A DNA stretch of 64,000 bases from Actinomadura latina NBRC 106108 (GCF_001552195.1 NZ_BCQS01000011.1:186001-250000), one strand, 5' to 3'; positions 35,194 through 44,780 are shown, counted from the first letter of the stretch. Numbers and translations are program-made. Notes: generated from the letters alone by a model not told the origin.

Positions 35194-36611
35194 CCGGCGG
35201 CGCCCGGCGGGCGGCGCGTCGCGTGCCGGGTGGCCTGCTCGAACGCGTGCCCGATCTGCAGGACGGCGAAGTCCGCGCGATGGGGGCCGACGATCTGCAG
35301 GCCGACCGGCAGGCCGTCCGGGGTGAACCCGGCGGGGACCGACAGCGCCGGGCATCCGGTCGCCGAGACGAGGAAGCAGGAGCGCATCCACTCCAGGTAG
35401 TCGGGCATCGGCCGGCCGGCGACCTCGTCCGGGTACTCGATGCCCGCGTCGAACGGCGGCACCTGGCTGACCGGCAGGAGCAGCGCGTCGTACCGCTCGA
35501 AGAACTCCCGGACGCGGTGGAAGAGGGCGGTGTGCGCCGTCTCGGCCCGGCCGAGGTCGGCGCCGGTGAGGGAGCGGCCGGCCTCGATGTTCTCGGCGAG
35601 GGACGGCTTGAAGTCGGCGCGGCGCTCGTCCAGCAGGGGGCGGAGGGCGATGTCCCAGTGCCAGGCGCGCAGCGTGCGGAACACCTCGTCGGCGCCCGCC
35701 AGGTCGGGGGACGCCTCGTGGACCGTGCAGCCCAGCTCCTGGAACACCTTCACGGCGGGTTCGAGGACGCCGGTGACGGCCGGGTCGACGGGGATCGTCC
35801 CGCCGAGGTCGGGGGACCATGCGACGCGGAGCCCGCCGAGGTCGCGGTCGAGCGGCCCGGCGAACGCCGAGCCCGGCGTGTCCAGCGCGATGGGGCTGCG
35901 CGGGTCGGGGCCGGCGAGCACCGACAGCAGCAGCGCCACGTCCGCGACCTCGCGGGCCATCGGGCCCTGCACGCCCATCGTCGCCCAGCCCGCCGGAACC
36001 GGCCAGGACGGCACCCGCCCGGGCGACGGCCGGAACCCGACGACATTGCAGAACGACGCGGGGTTGCGCAGCGAGCCGCCCATGTCGCTGCCGTCCGCGA
36101 GCGGATGCATCCCGCACGCGAGCGCCGCCGCCGCGCCGCCGCTGCTGCCGCCCGCCGACCGGGAGAGGTCGTAGGGGTTGCGGGTCAGGCCGAAGACCGG
36201 GTTGAACGTGTGCGATCCGGCGGCGAACTCCGGCACGTTCGTCTTGCCGAGCGTGATGACGCCGGCGGCGCGCATCCGCTCGATGACCAGTTCGTCCGCG
36301 TCCGGGACGTGGTCGGCGAAGATCGGCGACCCGGACGTGGTGCGGACGCCCCCGGTGGCGTGCGTGTCCTTGTGGGCGACGGGCAGGCCGTGCAGCGGGC
36401 CCGGCAGCTCCCCGGCGGCGAGCCGCTCGTCGGCGTCCCGCGCCTGCTGCGCCGCCCGCTCCGCGACGAGCGTGACAATGGCGTTGACCTGCGGGTTCGT
36501 CCGCTCGATCTGGTCGAGATGCGCCTGCAGGACCTCCCGCGCCGACAGCTCGCGGGCGCGGATCCGGCGGGCCAGCTCCCGGGCGGACGCGAAACAGATC
36601 TCCTCGGACAC
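35190..36611 (-). CDS. amidase signature enzyme
   Basis: A 473-residue amidase-signature protein. Triad: Lys81 (PVAHKDTH), cis-Ser156 (SAGGSSGGAA) and nucleophile Ser180 (DMGGSLRNPA). The C-terminal ISV-type ends (GCPALSVPAGFTPDGLPVGLQIVGP) are typical. It is only distantly like the amidase at 17416. Its stop overlaps the convergent histidine kinase stop by four bases. Substrate unknown. Confidence 0.87.
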   Translation of the reverse strand: MSEEICFASARELARRIRARELSAREVLQAHLDQIERTNPQVNAIVTLVAERAAQQARDADERLAAGELPGPLHGLPVAHKDTHATGGVRTTSGSPIFADHVPDADELVIERMRAAGVITLGKTNVPEFAAGSHTFNPVFGLTRNPYDLSRSAGGSSGGAAAALACGMHPLADGSDMGGSLRNPASFCNVVGFRPSPGRVPSWPVPAGWATMGVQGPMAREVADVALLLSVLAGPDPRSPIALDTPGSAFAGPLDRDLGGLRVAWSPDLGGTIPVDPAVTGVLEPAVKVFQELGCTVHEASPDLAGADEVFRTLRAWHWDIALRPLLDERRADFKPSLAENIEAGRSLTGADLGRAETAHTALFHRVREFFERYDALLLPVSQVPPFDAGIEYPDEVAGRPMPDYLEWMRSCFLVSATGCPALSVPAGFTPDGLPVGLQIVGPHRADFAVLQIGHAFEQATRHATRRPPGAAG

Positions 36612-36713
36612 GTGCGCTCCTCCTCTGCCGGGTTACCCCCAGTGTCCACCCCCGGATGCCGGATGGCCCGGTCCCGAGGTCATCATGCTGGGAAGACCGA
36701 GGGAAGGGGCCGA

Positions 36714-38219
36714 GTGGCGGAACGAGTCGGGGCGCGGGAACTGCTGCGCCGCGTGCTGGACGACGGCGCCTGGACGTCCTGGGACGAGCCCCCTTCGGGG
36801 GAGCCTTCGCCTTCGTCCCCCTATGGCAGGGATCTGGCGGCGGCCCGGGAGCGCAGCGGATGCGACGAGGCCGTCCTCACCGGCGAGGGCCGGCTGGCGG
36901 GCCGCCGCGTCGCGTTCGTCGTGTCGGAGTTCCGCTTCCTGGCCGGCTCGATCGGCCTCGCCACCGCCGGCCGGATCGTCGCGGCCGTCGGGCGCGCCAC
37001 CGCCGAGGGCCTCCCGCTGCTCGCCGCGCCGGCCTCGGGCGGCACCCGCATGCAGGAGGGGACGGCGGCGTTCGTCCAGATGGCGCGCATCACGGCGGCC
37101 GTCGCCGCGCACCGCGCCGCCGGGCTGCCGTATCTGGTCTACCTGCGGCATCCCACGACCGGCGGGGTGTTCGCGTCGTGGGGGTCGCTCGGCCACGTGA
37201 CGGCCGCCGAGCCGGGCGCGCTGATCGGCTTCCTCGGCCCGCGCGTGTACGAGGGGCTGTACGGGGAGCCGTTCCCGCCGGGCGTGCAGGTCGCGGAGAA
37301 CCTCGCGGCCAAGGGCCTGCTGGACGCCGTCGTCGGCATCGACGACCTCGCCGGGGTGGCGTCGCGGGCGTTGCGCGTCCTGTGCGGGCGCCCGCCTTCG
37401 GCGCCGGCGGCCCTGCCCTCGGCGCCGCCGGCCCTGCTCTCGGCGGCTGTACCGGACGGGACGGCGTGGGAGTCGATCGAACGCTCCCGCCGCCCGGACC
37501 GTCCGGGCGTCCGCGAACTGCTCCGGCACGGCGCCGCCGACGTGACCCTGCTGTCGGGCACCGGCCAGGGCGAGGCCGATCCGGGCCTGGAGCTCGCCCT
37601 GGCCCGTTTCGGCGCGGCACCGTGCGTCCTGGTCGGCCAGGACCGGAACAGCCAGCGCAGCGGCCACCCGCTCGGCCCGGCCGGCCTGCGCGTCGCCCGG
37701 CGCGGGATGCGGCTGGCCGCCCAGCTCGGCCTGCCGCTGGTCACCGTGGTCGACACGCCCGGCGCCGTGCTGTCGGCGGAGGCGGAGGAGGGCGGCCTGG
37801 CCGGCGAGATCGCCCGCTGCCTCGCCGACCTGATCTCGCTGCCCGCGCCGACGCTCTGCCTGCTCCTCGGCGAGGGCACCGGAGGCGCGGCGCTCGCGCT
37901 GCTGCCCGCCGACCGCGTCCTCGCGGCCCGGCACGCCTGGCTGTCCCCGCTCCCGCCCGAGGGCGCGTCGGTGATCGTCCACCGGACGCCGGCCCGCGCG
38001 GACGAGATGGCGGCGTCCCAGGGCGTCCGGTCGGCGGACCTGCTCCGCTACGGCATCGCGGACGCCCTGGTGGACGAGCGTCCGGACGCCGCCGACGAGC
38101 CGGAGGCGTTCTGCCGCCGGGCCGCCGCCGCGATCGAGGCCGGCCTGTCCGGGCTGGCGCCGACCGGCCCCGCCGCCCGCCAGGCCCGCTATCGGTTGGA
38201 CGCGCACGACCTGGGGTGA
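36714..38219 (+). CDS. fused acyl-CoA carboxyltransferase (AccD-AccA-like)
   Basis: A 501-residue protein with two carboxyltransferase halves in one chain. The beta half (about 1-230) carries ASGGTRMQEGTAAFVQM and TTGGVFASWG. The alpha half (about 265-480) carries LVTVVDTPGAVLSAEAEEGGLAGEIARCLADL and LLGEGTGGAALALLPADRVLA, the oxyanion loops. The beta half lacks the zinc ribbon of E. coli AccD. Such proteins transfer carboxyl from biotin to acetyl- or other acyl-CoA. No biotin carboxylase is adjacent. GTG 36714 follows gaagggg. The same frame stays open for kilobases upstream, but that part runs across other genes and is not coding. Confidence 0.85.
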   Translation: MAERVGARELLRRVLDDGAWTSWDEPPSGEPSPSSPYGRDLAAARERSGCDEAVLTGEGRLAGRRVAFVVSEFRFLAGSIGLATAGRIVAAVGRATAEGLPLLAAPASGGTRMQEGTAAFVQMARITAAVAAHRAAGLPYLVYLRHPTTGGVFASWGSLGHVTAAEPGALIGFLGPRVYEGLYGEPFPPGVQVAENLAAKGLLDAVVGIDDLAGVASRALRVLCGRPPSAPAALPSAPPALLSAAVPDGTAWESIERSRRPDRPGVRELLRHGAADVTLLSGTGQGEADPGLELALARFGAAPCVLVGQDRNSQRSGHPLGPAGLRVARRGMRLAAQLGLPLVTVVDTPGAVLSAEAEEGGLAGEIARCLADLISLPAPTLCLLLGEGTGGAALALLPADRVLAARHAWLSPLPPEGASVIVHRTPARADEMAASQGVRSADLLRYGIADALVDERPDAADEPEAFCRRAAAAIEAGLSGLAPTGPAARQARYRLDAHDLG

Positions 38220-38309
38220 AGGGTTCGACGCGCGCCGAGGGCGCCGGACGCGATCATGGGGCCCGATCCGCCGCACGTGGGTCTCCCGGCCGCGCTAACG
38301 TCGAGCCCC

Positions 38310-38927
38310 ATGACCGAAACCGCCACCCGAGCGGCCTATGACGCCGTCGCCGTCCTGTACGCCGACATGTTCCGCGACGTCCTCGACGACCTGCCCCTCG
38401 ACCGCTCGCTGATCGTCGCGTTCGCGGACCTCGTCCGGGACCGGGGCCCGGTCGCCGACCTGGGCTGCGGCCCCGGCCACCTGACGGCGTTCCTGCACTC
38501 CCTCGGCCTGGACGCGTCCGGCGTCGACCTGTCGCCCGGCATGATCGCCCAGGCCCGCGCGGACAACCCGCACCTGCGCTTCGCCGAGGGCACGATGAAC
38601 GCGCTCGCGTTCCCCGACGAGTCGCTGGCCGGCATCCTCTCCTGGTACTCGATCATCCACCATGACCCCGCGGAACTCCCGGGCGTCTTCGCCGAGTTCC
38701 ACCGCGTCCTGGCCCCCGGCGGCCACCTGCTCGCGGCCTTCCAGTCGACCGACGGGGACGTCCCGGAGCCGTTCGACCACAAGGTCGTCCCCGCCCACCG
38801 CTGGCCGGTCGACCGCCTCGCCGGCATCGCCCGCGGGGCGGGACTGGCCGAGGTGGCCCGCTTCCTGCGCCGCCCGAACGAGAACGAGCACTCCCCGGCC
38901 GGCAACCTGCTGCTCCGCAAGCCCTGA
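38310..38927 (+). CDS. SAM-dependent methyltransferase
   Basis: A 205-residue class I methyltransferase with VADLGCGPGHLTAFL (SAM loop, about 49-63), ASGVDLSPGMIAQARADNP, and VLAPGGHLLAAF. The WYSIIHHDP segment is common in small-molecule methyltransferases. The substrate is unknown. TAACGT (38296-38301) ends eight bases before the ATG, which has no ribosome site, so the gene looks leaderless. Confidence 0.82.
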   Translation: MTETATRAAYDAVAVLYADMFRDVLDDLPLDRSLIVAFADLVRDRGPVADLGCGPGHLTAFLHSLGLDASGVDLSPGMIAQARADNPHLRFAEGTMNALAFPDESLAGILSWYSIIHHDPAELPGVFAEFHRVLAPGGHLLAAFQSTDGDVPEPFDHKVVPAHRWPVDRLAGIARGAGLAEVARFLRRPNENEHSPAGNLLLRKP

Positions 38928-39066
38928 GCGGGGACTCTTCGCCGGTCCGCGGGGCGGGATTCACCCGTGCGGGGGAGGGGCTTGGTGCTTACGGGTGATC
39001 GGGGCGGGGCGGCGGGGCTGTGATCGTGGGGTCCGTAGGTGACGACCACCATCGGGAGAGGCGATC

Positions 39067-39753
39067 ATGACCATCGTGGCCACATCCTCGGAGCCGTTCG
39101 CGCGGGTACGCGCCGGGTGGCGGGCCGCGCACGAGGCGGTGGAGGGGGTGCCTCGGTGGGCGCGTGTCGCGGCGCTGGCCGTACCGTTCACCGTGTTGCC
39201 GTCCGGTCTGTGGCGGATCGCGGTCTTCGCCCTCCATCTTCCGATCATTGCCGAGGATGACCTGGGACCGGGGGACGGGCCGGGCGGCGGGCGGGGGGAT
39301 CTGCCGGGATGGCTGCCCATGGAGGTCTACGTGGTGCTGCTGTCGGTCTTCTCGGAGCTGGTGGCCTTCACCGCGGTCGGGCTCATCGCCCGGTGGGGCG
39401 AGGTCTTTCCCCGCTGGGTGCCGTGGGTGCGGGGTCGCCGGGTGCCGATCACGGCCGCGGTGATTCCCGCAGCGGTCGGGGCCGCGATCCTCACCGTGTT
39501 GTGGACGGTGTCGATCGTGAACGGCCTGGTCTTCCGGGAGACGATTCAGGGGCGGCCGCTGCCGGACGGATTCCCCATCCACTTCGGCAGCTGGGAAGGC
39601 GTGCTCGGTGTCGTCGCCTATGCGCCGCTGGTCGCCTGGGGGCCGCTGCTCGGCGTCGTGACCGTGGCGTACTTCCGGCGGCGCGTCCGCTCGTCGCCCG
39701 CGCCTACGCGTAGGGGTCGGACGACTCCAGGGCCAGCTTCCGGATCTCGGTGA
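39067..39753 (+). CDS. membrane protein of unknown function
   Basis: A 228-residue protein with about four hydrophobic spans (near 35-57, 85-107, 125-150, 180-205) and a Gly/Asp loop between the first two. The C-terminus is basic and Pro/Arg-rich. No motif is recognised. ATG 39067 follows ggagaggcgatc. Its 3' end overlaps the convergent next gene by 50 bp. Confidence 0.65.
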   Translation: MTIVATSSEPFARVRAGWRAAHEAVEGVPRWARVAALAVPFTVLPSGLWRIAVFALHLPIIAEDDLGPGDGPGGGRGDLPGWLPMEVYVVLLSVFSELVAFTAVGLIARWGEVFPRWVPWVRGRRVPITAAVIPAAVGAAILTVLWTVSIVNGLVFRETIQGRPLPDGFPIHFGSWEGVLGVVAYAPLVAWGPLLGVVTVAYFRRRVRSSPAPTRRGRTTPGPASGSR

Positions 39754-40627
39754 GGTCGTCGTCGGAGTAGTCGGCCGGCAGTTCGATCGTGAGGGCCCTG
39801 AAGACGTCGCGGATCTCTTCCGCGGACGGCACGCTGCTCAGCTGCATGCTCTTCACCGACTGCAACGGCAGCCGCTTGGCCTGCTGGAAGCTGACGTGCA
39901 GCTCCGACTCCCAGCACAGGTAGGTCGGCGTGCCGCTGTTGATCACCAGTGCGGGGAACTCCGGCCCGCGCTGGGTGAAGATGAGGCAGCTCTTCGACAG
40001 CTCGTACCGCAGCAGCGAGTACGCGGACGACAGCCGGACGTCGATGTCGAGCAGTTCGTAGCGCTGCTGGTACCAGCACGCCGCCAGGATCGTCGCGAAC
40101 AGCTCGCGGCGCGTCTCGTCCGCCGTCCACGACTGCTCCGGGCTGTCCGGGCTGGTCGCCAGCCGCTGGTGGAGGCGGACGAACTGGTGGCACAGGTCCG
40201 GGTCGGTGGGGTCCAGGATCTCCAGCCGGAAGTCCAGCTTGCGCCGGACGGGGCGCGCCGCCGACACGCACTCGGGCAGCGTGACCGCGCGGATGTAGGC
40301 GCCCGTCCCGCCCCGGAAGACCCAGCGGTCGGTGTCACGGCGGGCGTCGGTCAGGACGCGGTTGCACTCGGTGCCGCTGATGATGCGGACGTCCAGCTGC
40401 TTCCGCAGCGCGTCCATCGACTCCTGCACCTCGACGCCGCGGGTGTCGCTGCGGGCCCGGTCGCGGAGCAGCACGATGGCGACGACGGCCAGCGTGGCCA
40501 TGGTCGCGCTCTGCACGACCTTGGTCGAGGCGATACCGGCGATGTCCAGCCCTAAGATGGCGACCGCGAGGACGAAGGCGACGGAGACGTCGACGTAGGC
40601 CACGAGCATCTGCCAGAACCGCTGCAT
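39704..40627 (-). CDS. membrane-anchored protein of unknown function
   Basis: A 307-residue protein that I do not recognise. Two hydrophobic spans (about 8-30 and 38-55) are joined by a tight turn, so most of the protein (60-307) is cytosolic. That part begins with a helix, then RWVFRGGTGAYIRAVTLPEC, LDFRLEILDPTDPDLCHQFVRLHQ, CWYQQRYELLDIDVRLSSAYSLLRYELSKSCLIFTQRGPEFPALVINSG. The alternation of strands and the predicted ILDP turn suggest an alpha/beta enzyme-like domain, perhaps a divergent PLD- or HAD-like fold (weak). It stands alone between a membrane protein and an esterase. Confidence 0.6.
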   Translation of the reverse strand: MQRFWQMLVAYVDVSVAFVLAVAILGLDIAGIASTKVVQSATMATLAVVAIVLLRDRARSDTRGVEVQESMDALRKQLDVRIISGTECNRVLTDARRDTDRWVFRGGTGAYIRAVTLPECVSAARPVRRKLDFRLEILDPTDPDLCHQFVRLHQRLATSPDSPEQSWTADETRRELFATILAACWYQQRYELLDIDVRLSSAYSLLRYELSKSCLIFTQRGPEFPALVINSGTPTYLCWESELHVSFQQAKRLPLQSVKSMQLSSVPSAEEIRDVFRALTIELPADYSDDDLTEIRKLALESSDPYA

Positions 40628-40779
40628 CCACCGCTCCCGTCACGCACCGCCACCCGGCCGTGACGATCCTAACCAGCCCCCGCCGGACGCCAGAACCCCT
40701 TTGCGCACGCGGCTCCACGGGACGGGACACCGGCGCTACCGGAGAGTACGGTGTGCGGAACCCTGGCTTGGAGGATCGC

Positions 40780-41820
40780 ATGGCGTCGATGGTCGAGATG
40801 GTGCCGCCCTCGGTGGCGGGCGTGATGCTGCGTGGCGTGTTCGCGCTGCCGGAGCCCGTCAAGCGGCTGATCGTCGGGGCGCCGGTGCGCCGGGACGGGC
40901 AGGAGCTGGCGGTGGACGCGCAGCTGCTGCTCCTGATGATGCGGCTGGAGGGCGAGCGGAGGCTGGGTGGCGCCACGGTCGAGAAGGCGCGGCAGGGCCT
41001 CGCCAGGTCAGAGGTGTATCTGACGAGGAGGCCGAAGCGGCCGGTCGCGACGCGGGAGGTCGACGCGGGCGGGGTGCCGGCGCGGCTCTACACGCCGGAG
41101 GGGCTCGCGGAGGGGTCGCCGCTGCTCGTCTTCTACCACGGCGGCGGCTGGGTCATCGGCGACATCGACACGCACGACACCGTCTGCCGGTATCTGGCGG
41201 TGCACGCCGAGGTGCGGGTGCTGTCGGTGGAGTACCGGCTCGCCCCCGAACACCCTTATCCGGCGGGGCCGGACGACGCGCTCACGGCCTACGAGTACGC
41301 GGTCGCGCACGCCGCGGACCTCGGCGCCGACTCCTCCGCCATCGCGGTCGGCGGTGACAGCGCGGGCGGCAACCTCGCGGCGGTCGTCGGGGTGCTGGCG
41401 GAGCGCAGGCCGGATTTCGCGCTGCTGTTCTATCCGGCGACCGACCTGTCGGTCCGGCGCCGGTCGCGGGAGCTGTTCGCGGAAGGGTTCTACCTGACCG
41501 ACGATGACATGACGTGGTTCAGTGACCACTACTGCCCGGAGGAGCGTCGCGCCGAGGTGAAGGCGTCGCCGATGCTGGCCGACGATCTGACCGGGTTCCC
41601 GCCGACCTATCTCGTCACGGCGGGCTTCGATCCGCTGCGGGACGAGGGCGAGGAGTTCGCGAAGCGGCTGGAGAAGGCCGGGGTGAGCGTCGCGCTGCGG
41701 CGCCAGGAGGACCTCATCCACGGGTTCGCGAACACGTGGTCGCTGGGCGGGCGGTTCCAGGAGGCGCTGTCGGAGGCCGCCGGGGCCCTGCGCACCGGAC
41801 TGTACGCAAGGCCCCGCTAG
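40780..41820 (+). CDS. alpha/beta hydrolase, hormone-sensitive-lipase-like esterase
   Basis: A 346-residue esterase of the HSL family (bacterial family IV). The oxyanion motif is YHGGGWVIGD, the nucleophile motif is GGDSAGGNLAAV, the acid is Asp in YLVTAGFDPLRDEG and the His is in DLIHGFAN. It has an N-terminal cap of about 100 residues. No signal peptide is present. ATG 40780 follows ggagg by five bases. It acts on short acyl esters. The precise substrate is unknown. Confidence 0.88.
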   Translation: MASMVEMVPPSVAGVMLRGVFALPEPVKRLIVGAPVRRDGQELAVDAQLLLLMMRLEGERRLGGATVEKARQGLARSEVYLTRRPKRPVATREVDAGGVPARLYTPEGLAEGSPLLVFYHGGGWVIGDIDTHDTVCRYLAVHAEVRVLSVEYRLAPEHPYPAGPDDALTAYEYAVAHAADLGADSSAIAVGGDSAGGNLAAVVGVLAERRPDFALLFYPATDLSVRRRSRELFAEGFYLTDDDMTWFSDHYCPEERRAEVKASPMLADDLTGFPPTYLVTAGFDPLRDEGEEFAKRLEKAGVSVALRRQEDLIHGFANTWSLGGRFQEALSEAAGALRTGLYARPR

Positions 41821-41827
41821 CGCGAAG

Positions 41828-43264
41828 TCAGAGGGGCAGGCCCGTGAAGATCATGACCTTCTCCTCGGTGTAGTCGGCCATCGCCGACTGGAGCCCCTCG
41901 CGGCCGACGCCCGAGTCCTTCACGCCGCCGTACGGCATCTGGTCGGCGCGGTAGGACGGGACGTCGCCGATCACGACACCGCCGACGTCCAGTTCGCGGT
42001 GCGCGCGGAACGCGATGTCGAGGTTCCGGGTGAACACGCCCGCCTGGAGCCCGAACTTGGAGTCGTTGACGAGCGCGAACGCCTCGTCGACGCCGTCCAC
42101 GGGCTGGACGAACATGACGGGCCCGAAGACCTCCTCGCGGGAGATCTTGGCGTCGGCGGGCACGTCGGTCAGGACGGTGGGCGCGTAGGCGGCGCCTTCG
42201 CGGGTGCCGCCGGTCAGCACCTTCGCGCCCGCCTCGACGGTCTCGTCCACCCAGGACTCGACGCGCTCGGCGGCCTCCCGGCTGACGAGCGGGCCGACCT
42301 GCGTCTTGTCGTCCCACGGGTCGCCGGTGACGAGGGACGCGACCGTGTCGACCAGCTTCGGCACGAACTCGTCGTAGACGGAGCGGTCGACGTAGACGCG
42401 CTGGACGGCGATGCAGCTCTGCCCCGCCTGGTAGTTGGAGAAGAGCCCGATGCGCTTGGCGGCCCAGTCGAGGTCGGCGTCCGGCAGGACGACGGCGGCG
42501 CCGTTCCCGCCGAGTTCGAGGGTGACGTGCTTGCGCGGCGCCTGGTCGTTGATCGCCCAGCCGACGGGGACCGAGCCGGTGAACGACACGATCGGCAGGC
42601 GCGGGTCGTCCACGAGGGCGGGCGCGCGGTCGTTCGGCACCGGCAGGATGGAGAACATCCCGGCGGGCAGGTCGGTCTCGGCGAGCAGCTCGCCGAGCAG
42701 CAGCGCCGACAGCGGCGTGGCCGGGGCGGGCTTGAGGACGATCGGGGTGCCCGCCGCGATCGCCGGGGCGATCTTGTGCGCGGCGAGGTTCAGCGGGAAG
42801 TTGAACGGCGAGATGCCGAGCACCGGGCCCTTCGGCACCCGGGTGATGTAGGCCATCCGGCCCTCGGCGGCCGGGTCGGTGTCGAGCCGCTGGGTGGTGG
42901 CGCTGAAGCGGCGCGCCTCCTCGGCGGCGAACCGGAACGTGGAGACCGCGCGGGTGACCTCGCCGCGCGCCCACAGCAGCGGCTTGCCGTTCTCCGCGGT
43001 GATCAGCCGGGCGATCTCCTCGGCCCGCTCGGCGATCCGCGCGGACACGTGCGCGAGCGCCTCCGCCCGCGCGTGCAGCGGCAGCGCGGCGGCCTGCCCG
43101 CGGACCGCGTCCGCGGCGGCGATCGCCTCCTCCACCTGCGCGGGCGTCGGGACGGCCGCCGTCCCGACCACGCGGCCGTCGTAGGGATGCGTAACGGTCA
43201 GCTCGCCGTCACCGGTCTCGGGCCGGCCGGCCAGCCAGAATGGGGTCACGTTCATGAGGTTCAC
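41828..43264 (-). CDS. NAD(P)-dependent aldehyde dehydrogenase
   Basis: A 478-residue ALDH with the family motifs ISPFNFPLNLAAHKIAPAIAAG, FTGSVPVGW, LELGGNG (catalytic Glu), GQSCIAVQRV (catalytic Cys) and EEVFGPV. With PucR and the divergent GabT it suggests succinate-semialdehyde oxidation in GABA breakdown, but other aldehydes are possible. GTG 43264 overlaps the PucR stop (GTGA). An ATG three codons on (43255) is an alternative. Translation is coupled to the regulator. Confidence 0.88.
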   Translation of the reverse strand: MNLMNVTPFWLAGRPETGDGELTVTHPYDGRVVGTAAVPTPAQVEEAIAAADAVRGQAAALPLHARAEALAHVSARIAERAEEIARLITAENGKPLLWARGEVTRAVSTFRFAAEEARRFSATTQRLDTDPAAEGRMAYITRVPKGPVLGISPFNFPLNLAAHKIAPAIAAGTPIVLKPAPATPLSALLLGELLAETDLPAGMFSILPVPNDRAPALVDDPRLPIVSFTGSVPVGWAINDQAPRKHVTLELGGNGAAVVLPDADLDWAAKRIGLFSNYQAGQSCIAVQRVYVDRSVYDEFVPKLVDTVASLVTGDPWDDKTQVGPLVSREAAERVESWVDETVEAGAKVLTGGTREGAAYAPTVLTDVPADAKISREEVFGPVMFVQPVDGVDEAFALVNDSKFGLQAGVFTRNLDIAFRAHRELDVGGVVIGDVPSYRADQMPYGGVKDSGVGREGLQSAMADYTEEKVMIFTGLPL

Positions 43265-44724
43265 GCTAGTCCCGGCGGGTCGGAATTCGAGTCTCCACCA
43301 TGTCCAATCTGATCGGCGCGACTGGACGTGACGGCGAGCGCGATCCACAGTTCGGCGCGGACGGCGGGGTCGTCGGGGTCGCGTCCCAGAAGCTCGGCCG
43401 CCTTGCGCATCCGCGTGCGGAGGGTGTGCCGGTGGACGCCCAGCGCGCGCGCCGCCGCCTCCCCCTGCCCGTTGGCCGCGACGTACGCCCGGACGGTCCC
43501 GACCAGGTCCTGCTCACGGAGCGGTGCGAGAAGTGTGTCGGCGAAGGCGTGTGCGATTCCGGGTTCCAGCAGGCCGAGGACTCCCTGCCCGGGAAGTTCG
43601 GAGTAGTGGAGGACGTCCTGGTTCGTCCGCTCGGCGGCGGCGAGCGCCTCCTCGGCCTGCCTCAGCGCGGTCGCCAGGTCGGTGGACGACGCGGCGCTCA
43701 CTCCCATCGGGCCGGTTCCGGCGAGCAGTGCCTCGATCTGGCCGTTCAGCTCGGCCGGCACGATCACCGCGCTGTGCCCGTCCAGCGGCAGGGCGAGGCA
43801 GCGCGCCCCGGCGGGATCGGACTCCAGCGCGTCCAGCACGGCTGCCCCGCCCGCGCAGGCCAGCACCCGGACCGGGCCGCGCGGCACGGACGGTCCCGCG
43901 GCCGGGCGGCCGAGCAGCAGCGCCGCGAGCGAGGCCCGCAGTCCGCGGCCCGTGCGCGGCGTCTCCGACTGCAGCGTCAGCAGCGCGACGGCCGCGCCGA
44001 CGATGGTGTGCGCGGCGTGCGGGAGCGGCGCGTCCGTCCCGACGGCGAGGAACCCGCGCGGCCGTCCGCCGAGGCCGATCCGCTGCACGACGATGTGGCC
44101 GTCCGGGAAGGCCAGCGAGACGCTCGCGGCGGGACGGCGCCGCAGCCGGGCCAGCTCGGGCGCCAGCGCGCCGGCGCGGCCCCGGGCGCTCGCGGGCTCG
44201 GCGTGCCGGACGTCCCCGGACGGGTCCAGCAGCAGCGCCCACCCGCCGAGCAGCCGCGCCAGCCGGGTGACCAGCGGGCCGGGCCCGGTGAGCGCGGCGC
44301 GGGTCAGCTCCTGCTGCGCCTGGAACGCGCGGGTGACGTCCTCGTACCATTCGGCGGCGAGCATCCGCGACACCGCCTTGCCGATCGCGATGAACGGCGT
44401 CGGGCGCGGCACCTCCAGCAGCACGAGCCCCTGATCACGCGCCGCCGCGAGCAGCTCCGGCAGGACGTCCTCGTGGATGACCCCGACCGCGAACCCGAGC
44501 CCGGCGACGCCCCGCCCGACCAGCCGCGACACGTACGCGGCGGCGTTCGCCGAGGTGAGCCGCATACCGGTGGTGAGGACGAGTTCGCCGCCCTCCAGGA
44601 ACGGCGTCGGGTCCTCCAGTTCGCTGACCGCGACCCACACGACGGGCGCGTCCGGCAGCGGGCCGGTGAGCGGGCGCAGGCCGAGCTGGGGGAGGGCCGC
44701 CACGGCGGCCACGGTGGGCGGCAT
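43261..44724 (-). CDS. PucR-family transcriptional regulator
   Basis: A 487-residue regulator. The N-terminal PucR domain (about 1-125) includes WVAVSELEDPTPFLEGGELVLTTGMRL. A central GAF-like/GGDEF-like region follows, and the C-terminal PucR HTH is AARALGVHRHTLRTRMRKAAELLG. It is divergent from gabT, with a dyad in the gap, and it heads a two-gene unit with the aldehyde dehydrogenase. By context it controls amino-acid-derived amine use (GABA is the best guess). Confidence 0.85.
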   Translation of the reverse strand: MPPTVAAVAALPQLGLRPLTGPLPDAPVVWVAVSELEDPTPFLEGGELVLTTGMRLTSANAAAYVSRLVGRGVAGLGFAVGVIHEDVLPELLAAARDQGLVLLEVPRPTPFIAIGKAVSRMLAAEWYEDVTRAFQAQQELTRAALTGPGPLVTRLARLLGGWALLLDPSGDVRHAEPASARGRAGALAPELARLRRRPAASVSLAFPDGHIVVQRIGLGGRPRGFLAVGTDAPLPHAAHTIVGAAVALLTLQSETPRTGRGLRASLAALLLGRPAAGPSVPRGPVRVLACAGGAAVLDALESDPAGARCLALPLDGHSAVIVPAELNGQIEALLAGTGPMGVSAASSTDLATALRQAEEALAAAERTNQDVLHYSELPGQGVLGLLEPGIAHAFADTLLAPLREQDLVGTVRAYVAANGQGEAAARALGVHRHTLRTRMRKAAELLGRDPDDPAVRAELWIALAVTSSRADQIGHGGDSNSDPPGLA

Positions 44725-44743
44725 CGCAATCCCTGTGCAAAGT

Positions 44744-44759
44744 GTCCATCTCGATGGAC
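44744..44759. promoter_or_regulatory. operator-like dyad between pucR-type gene and gabT
   Basis: GTCCATC-TC-GATGGAC is a perfect 7-bp inverted repeat with a 2-bp centre in the 91-bp divergent gap. Its centre is about 53 bp before the proposed gabT -10 box (44804-44809), where an activator would bind. The PucR protein is the natural candidate. Confidence 0.45.
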
Positions 44760-44780
44760 GGTTTTCGCCGTCCCGTACGG

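Noticed and set aside
33447..36713. Long upstream extension of the carboxyltransferase frame
   Set aside because: It lies over the histidine kinase and the amidase genes. The carboxyltransferase homology begins just after GTG 36714, which has a ribosome site.
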